From positions 1 through 64,000 of the forward strand of contig NZ_AAEW02000005.1 of the NCBI RefSeq assembly GCF_000167355.1: a stretch of 64,000 nt of DNA. The letters are read 5' to 3'. Made by a program: the position numbers and the translations under genes. How positions within the stretch are numbered: position 1 is the first letter of the stretch; each line of letters opens with the position of its first letter. Origin of the DNA: Desulfuromonas acetoxidans DSM 684 (GTDB taxonomy: Bacteria; Desulfobacterota; Desulfuromonadia; Desulfuromonadales; Desulfuromonadaceae). Of the stretch, positions 29,750-36,819 are shown piece after piece. The notes beneath the pieces are model-generated. The model ran no database searches. It had not been told where the DNA came from and saw only the letters and a list, made by a program, of their open reading frames with translations.

Positions 29750-30157
29750 ATGACTCCGTCTCTTACGATCTCTCCTGTTGATGATGGTGCCGTTCAGGTC
29801 ACTGTCACCATACCTGCTGATCAATCTAACCACTTCGTCAACCTGTTCAACTCTCTGTCTGGATCAGGCGCTACACCCGTTACCGATTCAGTACCGTCCA
29901 GACCTCGCAATAAAACTATCAGTGAACTTGACAAGGAACGTGCTGAACAGGCTAAGGCTGCCTACTTTGAGCTGATTGCCGGCCTTTTCGATAAATATAC
30001 CGCTGAGGGATTTAAACGTAATGATGCTATCAAGCGCATTGCTGCCGACCTCAGAGCCAGGAATCACTGTTGGAGTTCTACTGACCTGGTTAGGTCATTT
30101 CTTCCTGCAGCTGGTCGACCTGGTACACGTGGCCCTCGTCCTGAGGGTGTGTCATGA
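29750..30157 (+). CDS. Element ORF1, unknown protein preceding rep
   Basis: 135 residues that I do not recognise. The N-terminal part is beta-like (LTISPVDDGAVQVTVTIPAD). A helical block follows (about 55-105: ISELDKERAEQAKAAYFEL, then IAGLFDKYTAEGFKRNDAIK), then a C-terminal tail rich in Pro, Gly and Arg. GGCGGGG lies 7 bases before the ATG. It overlaps rep by 4 bases (ATGA), so it is cotranslated with the replication initiator and may regulate or assist replication. A frameshifted second copy lies at 32302. Confidence 0.7.
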   Translation: MTPSLTISPVDDGAVQVTVTIPADQSNHFVNLFNSLSGSGATPVTDSVPSRPRNKTISELDKERAEQAKAAYFELIAGLFDKYTAEGFKRNDAIKRIAADLRARNHCWSSTDLVRSFLPAAGRPGTRGPRPEGVS

Positions 30158-31311
30158 TTCCAACCGCAGACAGAAAGGCATCCAGAGGTGTTTATGTAGA
30201 TCGAGCTGCGGCGGTCGGGGGTGGTGTTGATGCTGCGGGAACAGTGGAGCCACCCTTTTCTCCTGATACCGTTCAGAGTTCTGGGCATTCAGCAGACCTT
30301 GGGCCACATCTGGTTTCGGAGCCTCCGCGTCACCGAGGGGCCGAGGTACGCGGTGGAGCTAAACCAGACGGGCCGCTTGTTACTTCTCCCATATCTCAAA
30401 CTTTTGAAGTTCCGACCTTTCACGTTTATCCTGCAACGGTCAAGATAAAGAGACCTTTTATAGGTAAGGTTCCTGTCGCACCTGATCGCACACGCACATC
30501 TATTCAAGGCTTTAGCGATAAATCTCGTGGCCGACTTCGCTTTGTTGCTGCCAATTCCAGGGATAAAATCAAGACTCAATTCTGCATGACCTATGGTGAT
30601 GTTTGGCCCATCAATGGCCGATCACTTAAAGCCGATCTGAACCGCTTTCTTACCAACGTCCGCAAACAGTTCCCAGGCATGGAATACATCTGGATTGCTG
30701 AGTTTCAAACCCGTGGATGTCCTCATTTTCATCTGTTCAGTTCAATCCCTCTTACAGACGAAAACCACCAGAAGCTCACCAAGGCATGGCACCGTGTCGC
30801 TGGTTATGGCCAAGACAAGCACCTCCGAGTTCATTCCCATGATCGTAACTTTATCGAATGGGATTTGGGCAAAGGTTCCTATCTGTGCAAGTACCTGGAC
30901 AAGGAAGCTCAGAAAGCCATTCCCGAAGGGTTCTCTTCCTTTGGTCGCTGGTGGGGAAACAGTCGCACCCTTGTAGATGTTCCCGATGAAATACCCTCAG
31001 AGTACCTGGACGAAACCTACGGTTATGAGTCGATTGATTTAGATACTGGTGAGGATACCGGATTCACCCCTTCAAAGTGGATATATCGGCAACTTGGCCG
31101 CTACCAGGAAGCATTACACCGGGACAGAGTTCGCAAGATCAAGGAACTCAATCTCACACGCTCAAAGGACGATAAAATCCCCATCCCTCCCCGTCCCTGG
31201 TTCCGTCACACGAATAAGAGCACTTCGTCTTTTACAGGCGCACCAGTATTTAACCGTCTACTTGCCTATGCTCAATCTGTGCAACCAGAGTCCGAGAAAT
31301 CTCCTTTCTAA
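30154..31311 (+). CDS. Rolling-circle replication initiator (HUH endonuclease)
   Basis: 385 residues. The HUH motif is seen as CPHFHLF (H191 and H193), in a context (WIAEFQTRGCPHFHLF) typical of rolling-circle Rep proteins. The catalytic tyrosine motif is SYLCKYLDK (Y243 with K246). Such enzymes nick one strand at a double-strand origin and covalently hold the 5' end. The first 120 residues are low-complexity and not recognised. It resembles plasmid and filamentous-phage or satellite Reps rather than IS91 or REP transposases, but family assignment needs a profile search. Confidence 0.82.
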   Translation: MIPTADRKASRGVYVDRAAAVGGGVDAAGTVEPPFSPDTVQSSGHSADLGPHLVSEPPRHRGAEVRGGAKPDGPLVTSPISQTFEVPTFHVYPATVKIKRPFIGKVPVAPDRTRTSIQGFSDKSRGRLRFVAANSRDKIKTQFCMTYGDVWPINGRSLKADLNRFLTNVRKQFPGMEYIWIAEFQTRGCPHFHLFSSIPLTDENHQKLTKAWHRVAGYGQDKHLRVHSHDRNFIEWDLGKGSYLCKYLDKEAQKAIPEGFSSFGRWWGNSRTLVDVPDEIPSEYLDETYGYESIDLDTGEDTGFTPSKWIYRQLGRYQEALHRDRVRKIKELNLTRSKDDKIPIPPRPWFRHTNKSTSSFTGAPVFNRLLAYAQSVQPESEKSPF

Positions 31312-31440
31312 TTCAACAACCAAAAACAGACTATCCGTTCCCCTCCTCTCCCCACTGACCGACGCGCACAGGCGCGCAGCCGGGGGGGGTAGCCCGTAGG
31401 GGTCGGCTGGTATCGGTCACGCTCACATGCTCCATGCTGG

Positions 31441-31492
31441 CGGGAACCAGGGCCGAGGCTCACGCTATTTCGTGAAGGAGGCCAAGTTCCCG
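31441..31492. repeat. Large imperfect hairpin after rep
   Basis: CGGGAAC at 31441-31447 pairs with GTTCCCG at 31486-31492. Internal GGCC blocks can pair, and CACG/CGTG (31461-31464 and 31471-31474) close a CTATTT loop. This is a long, stable cruciform-capable element of the kind found at rolling-circle double-strand origins or filamentous-phage intergenic regions. Confidence 0.6.
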
Positions 31493-31571
31493 TAGCGTAA
31501 GCGTTAGCGGTAAGCGTCCAAGCTGAGCGAACGGCGATTTAGCCGGAGCGTGAATTGTGAGCGATTACCTG

Positions 31572-31620
31572 TTGACTACATATTTTCAGTTGTGATAGAA
31601 ATGTTACATTTAGATGTCAC
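31572..31620 (+). promoter_or_regulatory. Promoter-like TTGACT and inverted repeat before the RHH gene
   Basis: TTGACT at 31572-31577 could be a -35, with a weak ATAGAA about 17 bases on. Next to it lies the imperfect inverted repeat GTTACAT-TTAG-ATGTCAC (31603-31620), 16 bases before the start of the ribbon-helix-helix gene: a good candidate operator for autoregulation. Confidence 0.45.
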
Positions 31621-31636
31621 TAGAAAGGAAAATACT

Positions 31637-31873
31637 ATGGCTAGAAAACGTGTTGCTATGACACTCGACGAGGACATTTATGCACAGTTTCAATCAACCG
31701 TTATTGAACAGGGCTACCCTCGCGCTGCTGTTGGTATGATCGTTCAAAATTTTATGAAAAAGGTGATCCGAGATATCGAAAAAAATGGTGTCTCTGTTGA
31801 CCTAGTACGGTTCGATCTTGGTGATGAGATTGGCGAAGATGAAACTTTGGTTGTCCTGGCTGATAAGAAATAG
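31637..31873 (+). CDS. Ribbon-helix-helix (CopG/Arc-like) regulator of the element
   Basis: 78 residues. The N-terminus RKRVAMTLDEDIYAQFQ resembles the strand and first helix of ribbon-helix-helix DNA-binding proteins; an amphipathic helix (AVGMIVQNFMKKVIRDI) and an acidic tail follow. Start ATG 31637 has AAAGGAA 7 bases upstream; the longer reading from 31550 lacks such a site. In RCR plasmids and satellite phages such small proteins repress rep or copy number, which is the likely role here. It has no copy in the truncated second unit. Confidence 0.65.
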   Translation: MARKRVAMTLDEDIYAQFQSTVIEQGYPRAAVGMIVQNFMKKVIRDIEKNGVSVDLVRFDLGDEIGEDETLVVLADKK

Positions 31874-32240
31874 AGCTTTATCAGTCGTATAGTTGACTAA
31901 ATAAACCCTTTGGTATTACCATCGAAACATTAGAAAGTCGCGCTAATCTCCTACACTATCTGGTAACTGCAATTACCGGATATGTTACAGATTCCGGCAC
32001 AACATTAAAATAAAAAAGCCTCCAAGAGCTGCAACTCCTGAAGGCTTAGAACGGTGAAACATCAGAGCTGCAACTCCGGTGTTTCGATAAAAAAACCACC
32101 ACCTATAGCGGATTTTTGTATGATCGTACTGCCTTTTTTGTATTACGTCAACACCCCTGCACCCACCCATACAGCACCCTTCCGCTTTCCATTTCTGGTT
32201 GTTAATTCCGAAAGTTTTCACTATTCACCTTTTCATATAT
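31874..32240. other. Non-coding tail of the first element unit
   Basis: 367 bases without a convincing gene. The first part (31874-32010) is AT-rich and featureless to me; it is followed by the two related hairpins at 32016-32085. An open frame at 32054-32305 has no ribosome binding site and runs across the hairpin and the second att-like site, so I do not call it. Confidence 0.5.
32016..32085. repeat. Two tandem hairpins sharing a 14-base core
   Basis: Hairpin 1 (32016-32047) has arms AAGCCT/AGGCTT and hairpin 2 (32056-32085) has arms GAAACA/TGTTTC. Both enclose the identical AGAGCTGCAACTCC (32025-32038 and 32064-32077). On the minus strand hairpin 1 is followed by six T residues, so it could be a terminator in that direction. 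Two different stems around one conserved loop suggest selection on the loop or an ssDNA fold. Confidence 0.6.
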
Positions 32241-32268
32241 TCAAGAAACAATATTTCTTATGCGGCAT
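32241..32268 (-). other. Second att-like site between element units
   Basis: On the minus strand: XerC-type arm ATGCCGCATAA, the same centre GAAATA, and a degenerate XerD side TTGTTTCTTGA. The XerC arm and centre match the site at 29689 while the XerD arm does not. This is the pattern known for attP of elements that integrate by XerC catalysis (CTX-type), and it supports reading the first site's XerD arm as chromosomal. Confidence 0.6.
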
Positions 32269-32301
32269 GATTAGTGTGTCGTTTGCTGGCGGGGTCGTCT
32301 C

Positions 32302-32615
32302 ATGACTCCGTCTCTTTATCTGGATCAGGCGCTACACCCGTTACCGATTCAGTACCTGCCAGACCTCGCAATAAAACTATCAGTGAATTTGACAAGGAAC
32401 GTGCTGAACAAGCCAAAGCTGCTTACTTTGAGCTGATTGCCGGCCTTTTCGATAAATACACCGCTGAGGGGCTTAAACGTAATGATGCTATCAAGCATAT
32501 TGCTGCCGACCTCAGAGCCAGGAATCACTGCTGAAGTTCTACTGACCTGGTTAGGCCATTTCTTCCTGTAGCTGGTCGACCAGGTGCACGTGGCCCTTGT
32601 CCTGAGGGTGTGTCA
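32302..32615 (+). pseudogene. Decayed second copy of element ORF1
   Basis: Starts with the same ATGACTCCGTCTCTT as ORF1 but lacks roughly 95 bases, which puts the remainder out of frame. The conserved part is now readable only in another frame (ending in DLRARNHC), where a TGG Trp codon of copy 1 has become a TGA stop. Non-functional. Confidence 0.75.
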
Positions 32616-32884
32616 TGAATCCTACCGCAGACAGAAAGGTGTCCAGAGGTGTTTATGTAGATCGAGCTGCGGCGGTCGAGGGTGGTGTTGATACTGCGGG
32701 AACAGTGGAGCAACCCTTTTCTTCTGATATCGTTCAGAGTTCTGGGTATTCAGCAGACTTGGGGCCACATCTGGTTTTGGAGCCTCCGTGTCACCGAGTG
32801 GCCGAGGTATGCGGTGGATCAAAACTTTTGCCGACTTGGTATCGGAACAATCATGGTCTTGACAACCGTTCATTGGCTTTATGA
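32615..32884 (+). pseudogene. Truncated 5' fragment of a second rep gene
   Basis: Begins like Rep (MNPTADRKVSRGVYVDRAAA against MIPTADRKASRGVYVDRAAA) and follows it for about 67 codons. It then diverges at about 32820 into unrelated sequence and stops. The HUH and tyrosine motifs are absent, so it cannot act as a replicase. The divergence point marks the right end of recognisable element sequence, close to the promoter region of the FMN riboswitch. Confidence 0.75.
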
Positions 32885-32935
32885 AAGAATTTTATCTGGA
32901 ACTGTATAGACAGACTTGTTACTTTAATGCCCTAT

Positions 32936-33070
32936 TCTCAGGGCGGGGTGAAATTCCCCACCGGCGGTGACTCCTTGTGAGAAGCCCGCGAGCGCCTTTA
33001 TTATTGGGATAAAGGGTCAGCAGATCTGGTGAGATTCCAGAGCCGACGGTTATAGTCCGGATGAAAGAGG
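32936..33070 (+). ncRNA. FMN riboswitch (RFN element)
   Basis: Conserved RFN blocks are readable in order: TCTCAGGGCGGGGTGAAATT, CCCCACCGGCGGTGA, AGCCCGCGAGCGCC, GGGTCAGCAGATCTGGTG, AGAGCCGACGG and the closing AGTCCGGATGAAAGAGGA. It binds flavin mononucleotide and lowers ribB expression when FMN is sufficient. No clear terminator lies between it and ribB, so control of translation (hiding AAGGAG at 33147) is more likely; this is inference. Confidence 0.96.
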
Positions 33071-33158
33071 ATATTCAGCTTCCTGTGGTTGTTGTTGCAA
33101 CTCGCAGCACTGTCTTCCTGTGCGCCCTGATTCCCGCTTAGCTCTAAGGAGACTTCGC

Positions 33159-33800
33159 ATGAATCAGACCCTTGATACTCTTTTTGGTACCTCTCAACAA
33201 CGTGTTCAGCGTGCCCTTCAGGCTCTTCAACGTGGTCATGGTGTCATTGTCACGGACGATGAAGATCGCGAAAACGAAGGCGATCTTATCTTCAGCGCCG
33301 ACCATCTGACCAACGAACAGATGGCCCTGTTGATTCGTGAATGCAGTGGCATTGTCTGTTTATGTCTGACGGAGGACAAAGTTGCTCAATTGCAGTTACC
33401 GATGATGGTCAATGACAACCGCAGCCATTACCAGACCGCGTTTACCGTCAGCATTGAGGCGGCAGATGGCGTGACAACCGGAGTCTCAGCCGCTGACCGC
33501 GTTACGACAATTCGTGCTGCAAGTGCCCAAGACTGTCGACCGGAGCACATTCATAGCCCTGGCCATGTGTTCCCTTTGAAAGCAAAATCCGGCGGTGTTC
33601 TCGAACGCCGCGGTCATACTGAGGCCACCGTGGATTTGATGGATTTAGCGGGGTTGAATCCGTGTGGTGTCCTTTGTGAGGTCACTTTGGAAAATGGTGA
33701 AATGGCCCGCATGCCTCATTTAATTGACTTCTGTCAGAAACATTATTTCCCTCTGGTAACCATTGACGACATTGCCTGTTACAAACAACAGAATTCTTGA
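33159..33800 (+). CDS. ribB: 3,4-dihydroxy-2-butanone 4-phosphate synthase
   Basis: 213 residues, the length of stand-alone RibB (E. coli 217), not a RibBA fusion. It converts ribulose 5-phosphate to formate and the four-carbon precursor of riboflavin. Motifs: [15 protein letters not shown] (metal and substrate acids), [44 protein letters not shown] and CEV(T)[11 protein letters not shown] 33159 has AAGGAG in front; an upstream GTG frame lacks one. Controlled by the FMN riboswitch. No other rib gene is nearby, so it is likely a stand-alone, riboswitch-controlled supplement to a rib operon elsewhere. Confidence 0.96.
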   Translation: MNQTLDTLFGTSQQRVQRALQALQRGHGVIVTDDEDRENEGDLIFSADHLTNEQMALLIRECSGIVCLCLTEDKVAQLQLPMMVNDNRSHYQTAFTVSIEAADGVTTGVSAADRVTTIRAASAQDCRPEHIHSPGHVFPLKAKSGGVLERRGHTEATVDLMDLAGLNPCGVLCEVTLENGEMARMPHLIDFCQKHYFPLVTIDDIACYKQQNS

Positions 33801-33892
33801 TAGTTCGTTGATATAAAAGAGATTTTTTTCAACGATTTTTTGAACCTGTGCTATGTTGTCATTATTGATTTAATTCAAATGGAGTAATCCCA

Positions 33893-35440
33893 ATGATGAC
33901 TCAAGAAGATGTCCTAAATTTTGTTCTCAGCTCAGATGAGTTGCCGACATTATCTGCTGTCGCTTCACGGCTGATTTCCATTACAGCGGAAGAAGACACT
34001 ACAATCAGTGATATCGCCTCATTGATATCCAAGGACATCTCCTTGTCCACTAAGATTCTTAAAGTGGTCAATTCATCATTTTACAGTTTTCCGCAACAGA
34101 TCGGCACGATTCATCAGGCGGCATCCATTCTGGGAACCAATGCCGTACGCAGCCTGGTTTTATCCTTTTCCTTTCTGAAGCCGGATAAGCAAAAAAAAGA
34201 TGGCTTTGACTATGCCACTTTTTGGGAAAAATCATTGTCCGAAGCTGTTGCCTCCCGCATGTTGATGACCACTGTTGGTGCGGATGATACAGAAGAAGGT
34301 TTTATCGCCGGTCTTCTGCAAAACCTCGGTGTTCTGGTTTTGGCAAAAGCGTTTCCTGCTGAATACAAAAAGATTGATCAGGCTGTTGCCGATGAAGAGA
34401 TGGAACGCTGTGAAGCAGAAATAAAATTTATCGGTGCAGACCACACCTACATTGGCAGCGAAGTATGTCGCAGTTGGGGCTTTCCTGCTGAGATTGTCGA
34501 ACCACTTCGTTACCACCATGAGCCGCATAAACTCCCTTCTAAGGACGCTAAACTGAAACTTTTGTGCGAAGTGGTCTGCTTGTCTGGGATTATTTCACGG
34601 GTTTACAATGCGAAAAAGCCGGATGAACTGGTTGGTTTGTTCAAATCTCAGGCCAAACGTCGTCTACACCTAACTGAGAAAAAACTGGAAGACTTTCTTG
34701 ACCGGGTGCATATGGAAGTTGAAGAGATCGGCAAGTTTTTCGACATCAAGATTCAGAATCAGAAATCAATTGCTGAAGTTCTGCAGATTGCCAACGCTGA
34801 ACTCAGTGTACTCAACCTCAGTTATGAGCAAATGAATCGCTCTCTGGTGGAGAAGACCGTTCAACTGGAGATGCTTACGGCCGAGCTGGAAAAGAAGAAT
34901 AAACTGTTGGAGCGTCTGGCCAATGTTGATGGTTTGACTGAAGCCTATAACCACCGCTATTTTCAAAACTTTCTTGATCGGGAGATTAATCGCTCGGAAC
35001 GCAACGATTACACGCTTAGCGTGGTGATGGTGGACATTGATAATTTTAAAAAATTCAACGATTTGCACGGCCATCAAGTCGGTGACTATATTCTCAAACA
35101 ATTTGCGGATGTAGCACGCAGTTTACTGCGGGAATACGATCTGTTTGCCCGTTATGGAGGAGAAGAGTTTGTCTTGGTTTTGCCTGAAACCAATGCTCAA
35201 GAAGGTGAAGTCGTTGCTGAGAAGTTCCGTAGCACCCTGTCGGAACACACTTTTACCCATGAGCGTGAAACCTATTATATTACGGCCAGTTTTGGCGTCT
35301 CCGATATCTCCCCTGCTAAGGATAAAATTGATAAAAATGATGTGATTTCTCAAGCGGATTCAGCCCTTTATGAATCAAAGAAAAAAGGACGCAATCGGGT
35401 GACAGTTTACAGCGCGAAAAAGAAATGGTTCGGTAAATAA
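33893..35440 (+). CDS. HDOD domain-GGDEF diguanylate cyclase
   Basis: 515 residues. An N-terminal HDOD domain (about 10-210: ELPTLSAVASRLI, SLSTKILKVVNSSFYSFP, SWGFPAEIVEPLRYHHEP) is joined by a coiled coil (about 290-345) to a GGDEF domain with the active motif GGEEF at about 422-426. The RxxD inhibitory site (REYD) lies five residues before it, so an active, product-inhibited c-di-GMP synthase is expected. The gene is followed directly by a strong terminator. Confidence 0.93.
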   Translation: MMTQEDVLNFVLSSDELPTLSAVASRLISITAEEDTTISDIASLISKDISLSTKILKVVNSSFYSFPQQIGTIHQAASILGTNAVRSLVLSFSFLKPDKQKKDGFDYATFWEKSLSEAVASRMLMTTVGADDTEEGFIAGLLQNLGVLVLAKAFPAEYKKIDQAVADEEMERCEAEIKFIGADHTYIGSEVCRSWGFPAEIVEPLRYHHEPHKLPSKDAKLKLLCEVVCLSGIISRVYNAKKPDELVGLFKSQAKRRLHLTEKKLEDFLDRVHMEVEEIGKFFDIKIQNQKSIAEVLQIANAELSVLNLSYEQMNRSLVEKTVQLEMLTAELEKKNKLLERLANVDGLTEAYNHRYFQNFLDREINRSERNDYTLSVVMVDIDNFKKFNDLHGHQVGDYILKQFADVARSLLREYDLFARYGGEEFVLVLPETNAQEGEVVAEKFRSTLSEHTFTHERETYYITASFGVSDISPAKDKIDKNDVISQADSALYESKKKGRNRVTVYSAKKKWFGK

Positions 35441-35443
35441 CAC

Positions 35444-35477
35444 AAAAAAGGCTTCGTTAGAAAACGAAGCCTTTTTT
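35444..35477. terminator. Bidirectional terminator after the HDOD-GGDEF gene
   Basis: A near-perfect inverted repeat (AAAAAAGGCTTCGTT, AGAA loop, AACGAAGCCTTTTTT). It has T runs on both strands and starts 3 bases after the stop. The IS element lies 8 bases further on. Confidence 0.92.
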
Positions 35478-35526
35478 CTATCTCTTGTCCCGTCCTGAAA
35501 TAAGTTTACACCTTGGAGACTTATTT

Positions 35527-35928
35527 ATGGACAGAGTAGAAAGCAAGCGGAGTCGGCGGACTCAACGAGATTACACAATGGGCTTTAAATTGCAGGTTGT
35601 TGATGCCGTAGAAAAAGGCGATATGACCTACAAGCAGGCCCAGAAGATCTATGGCATCCAGGGTCGCTCAACCGTGCTAACATGGTTAAGAAAGCACGGA
35701 AAGTTGGATTGGACCCAGCCAGTGAGGCTCGCTATGCCCAAAACTCCCAAAGCCAAAGAAACCCCTGCACAAAAGATAAAGCGACTTGAGCGCGAACTTG
35801 AAGATGAACGTCTTCGTAATCTGCTTTTGAATGAAGTTGTTGATATCCTGGATTCTGAGCACGGAATGAGCTTGAGAAAAAAGTATATTGCCAAGGAGCG
35901 AGACGCATTCAAAAACACAAAGGGCTAA
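35527..35928 (+). CDS. IS3-family OrfA (transposase N-terminal HTH protein)
   Basis: About 133 residues from the ATG at 35527. A basic N-terminus, a helix-turn-helix region (FKLQVVDAVEKGDMTYKQAQ, then IYGIQGRSTVLTWLRKHGK) and a leucine-zipper-like helix (KIKRLERELEDERLRNLLL) match OrfA. A longer reading from 35485 would begin inside the terminal repeat. The slippery heptamer A-AAA-AAG sits at 35877-35883 in the correct frame. Confidence 0.88.
   Translation: MDRVESKRSRRTQRDYTMGFKLQVVDAVEKGDMTYKQAQKIYGIQGRSTVLTWLRKHGKLDWTQPVRLAMPKTPKAKETPAQKIKRLERELEDERLRNLLLNEVVDILDSEHGMSLRKKYIAKERDAFKNTKG
35877..35883 (+). other. Programmed -1 ribosomal frameshift site
   Basis: The heptamer AAAAAAG reads as A-AAA-AAG in the orfA frame. 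After a -1 slip the frame (AAA GTA TAT TGC CAA ...) stays open straight into orfB, so the ribosome can make an OrfAB fusion transposase as in other IS3 members. Confidence 0.85.
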
Positions 35929-35930
35929 GT

Positions 35931-36761
35931 TTGAGCCGCGCTTGCAAGCTTCTTGGCATCAGTCGGCAGGCCGTTTATCAAAGAGAAAGGCGCACCCAGC
36001 AACGCAACATAGAGCTGGCTCCCGTCAAAGGGATGGTGATGGAGTTGCGACGATTCATGCCGAGGTTGGGCGGTCGCAAGCTGTACTCACTGCTGAAACC
36101 GAAATTTGATGCTCAGGGCATCAAATTAGGTCGGGATGGATTTTTTGATTATTTACGAGAGCATCGGCTGTTAGTTCCACCGGTCAAACGATTCATCAAG
36201 ACAACGCAGAGCAGGCACTGGATGAAAAAATATCCGAATCTTATCGCGAGTCAGGATATCAATCGGGCTGAACAGGTCTTTGTCAGTGACATCACGTACG
36301 TTGAAACAGATGAAGGGGTTCATTATCTATCGCTGGTTACTGATGCTTATAGCCGTAAAATCATGGGGTATGAGGTCAGTGACAATCTACGCGCAGAAAG
36401 TGTTGTCAAGGCATTACGTCAAGCAGCCAGACAACGCCAGACAGGTAAACCGTTGTTACACCATTCCGATAGAGGATTACAGTATTGCTCATCAATCTAT
36501 CAGGAAGAGCTGAAGCGTCATGACATAACGCCATCCATGACAGATGGTTACGATTGTTATCAAAATGCTTTGGCTGAGAGGGTGAACGGAATTCTGAAGC
36601 AAGAGTTTTTGTTGTTTAAGTGTCGTGATTTGCAGGAACTGAAGGACTTGGTTCGCGAATCGGTCGCTATTTACAACCGCCTACGGCCGCACCTTAGCTT
36701 GAATATGAAAACACCGGAAGAAGTACATAAAAAAGCCACCTCCATGGGGGAGGTGGCTTAG
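35931..36761 (+). CDS. IS3-family OrfB (DDE transposase catalytic part)
   Basis: 276 residues with an rve integrase core. The DDE residues are seen in FVSDITYVE, HHSDRGLQYCS and, 35 residues on, NALAERVNGILK, followed by the usual HLSLNMKTPEEVH end. The nominal TTG start at 35931 is weak; the natural product is probably the OrfAB frameshift fusion entering from 35880. The last codons overlap a hairpin that terminates minus-strand transcription. Confidence 0.9.
   Translation: MSRACKLLGISRQAVYQRERRTQQRNIELAPVKGMVMELRRFMPRLGGRKLYSLLKPKFDAQGIKLGRDGFFDYLREHRLLVPPVKRFIKTTQSRHWMKKYPNLIASQDINRAEQVFVSDITYVETDEGVHYLSLVTDAYSRKIMGYEVSDNLRAESVVKALRQAARQRQTGKPLLHHSDRGLQYCSSIYQEELKRHDITPSMTDGYDCYQNALAERVNGILKQEFLLFKCRDLQELKDLVRESVAIYNRLRPHLSLNMKTPEEVHKKATSMGEVA
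36727..36760 (-). terminator. Terminator hairpin within the end of orfB, facing the minus strand
   Basis: AAGCCACCTCC and GGAGGTGGCTT form an 11-bp stem (36733-36759). On the minus strand it is followed by TTTTTTA, so it would stop transcripts entering the IS from the flavoprotein gene to the right. Built into the last codons and stop of orfB. Confidence 0.75.
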
Positions 36762-36819
36762 GAATAAACTGTCAACGTATTTTAGGACGTGACATCTCCC
36801 TTGCTCTAATCTCGTTATT

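Larger units (their letters stand above)
31312..31636. other. GC-rich non-coding segment of the element, candidate replication origin
   Basis: A stretch of 325 bases without a convincing gene between rep and the ribbon-helix-helix gene. It contains a G-run after GCGCGCAGCC (31372-31389), the large hairpin at 31441-31492 and several GTAAGCG/GAGCG-type short repeats (31495-31565). Base composition is clearly richer in G and C than the flanking element genes. The position after rep and the structure suggest an origin or packaging region; nothing in sequence alone proves it. Confidence 0.45.
29689..32822 (+). mobile_element. Small Xer-exploiting, satellite-like element with rolling-circle Rep and a decayed tandem copy
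   Basis: Sequence starting at the dif-like site (from about 29700) recurs from about 32252, giving a unit of about 2.55 kb followed by a truncated second unit of about 570 bases. The first unit carries an unknown ORF, an HUH Rep, a GC-rich hairpin region, a ribbon-helix-helix gene and paired hairpins. No integrase, transposase, coat, Zot or tail genes are present. This fits elements that use host XerC/XerD at dif (the CTX-phage, TLC and RS1 class), with size and content like a satellite. Gene order, repeats and arms are seen; classification is inference. Confidence 0.65.
35486..36794 (+). mobile_element. IS3-family insertion sequence, apparently intact
   Basis: 1309 bases with imperfect terminal inverted repeats of about 25 bases (left TGTCCCGTCCTGAAATA, right read inward TGTCACGTCCTAAAATA, continuing GTTxACA). 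Ends are TG...CA and the element is flanked by a 3-bp direct repeat TCT (35483-35485 and 36795-36797). It contains orfA and orfB with a -1 frameshift signal between them. Complete ends, target duplication and open frames suggest a recent, possibly active insertion. Confidence 0.9.

Noticed and set aside
31550-31636. N-terminal extension of the ribbon-helix-helix protein
   Set aside because: It crosses the promoter-like and operator-like sequence and lacks a ribosome binding site; the ATG at 31637 has AAAGGAA at good spacing.
32877-32904. Third dif-like half site at the right end of the element
   Set aside because: TTATG occurs at 32879-32883, but the neighbouring bases match neither the centre GAAATA nor the XerC arm CGCATAA; the right junction seems lost or too decayed to place.
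26296-33158. CRISPR array or tRNA genes near the mobile element
   Set aside because: No regularly spaced repeats and no cloverleaf-like sequence with a GTTCGA-type T arm were found; the element boundary is a dif-like site and not a tRNA.
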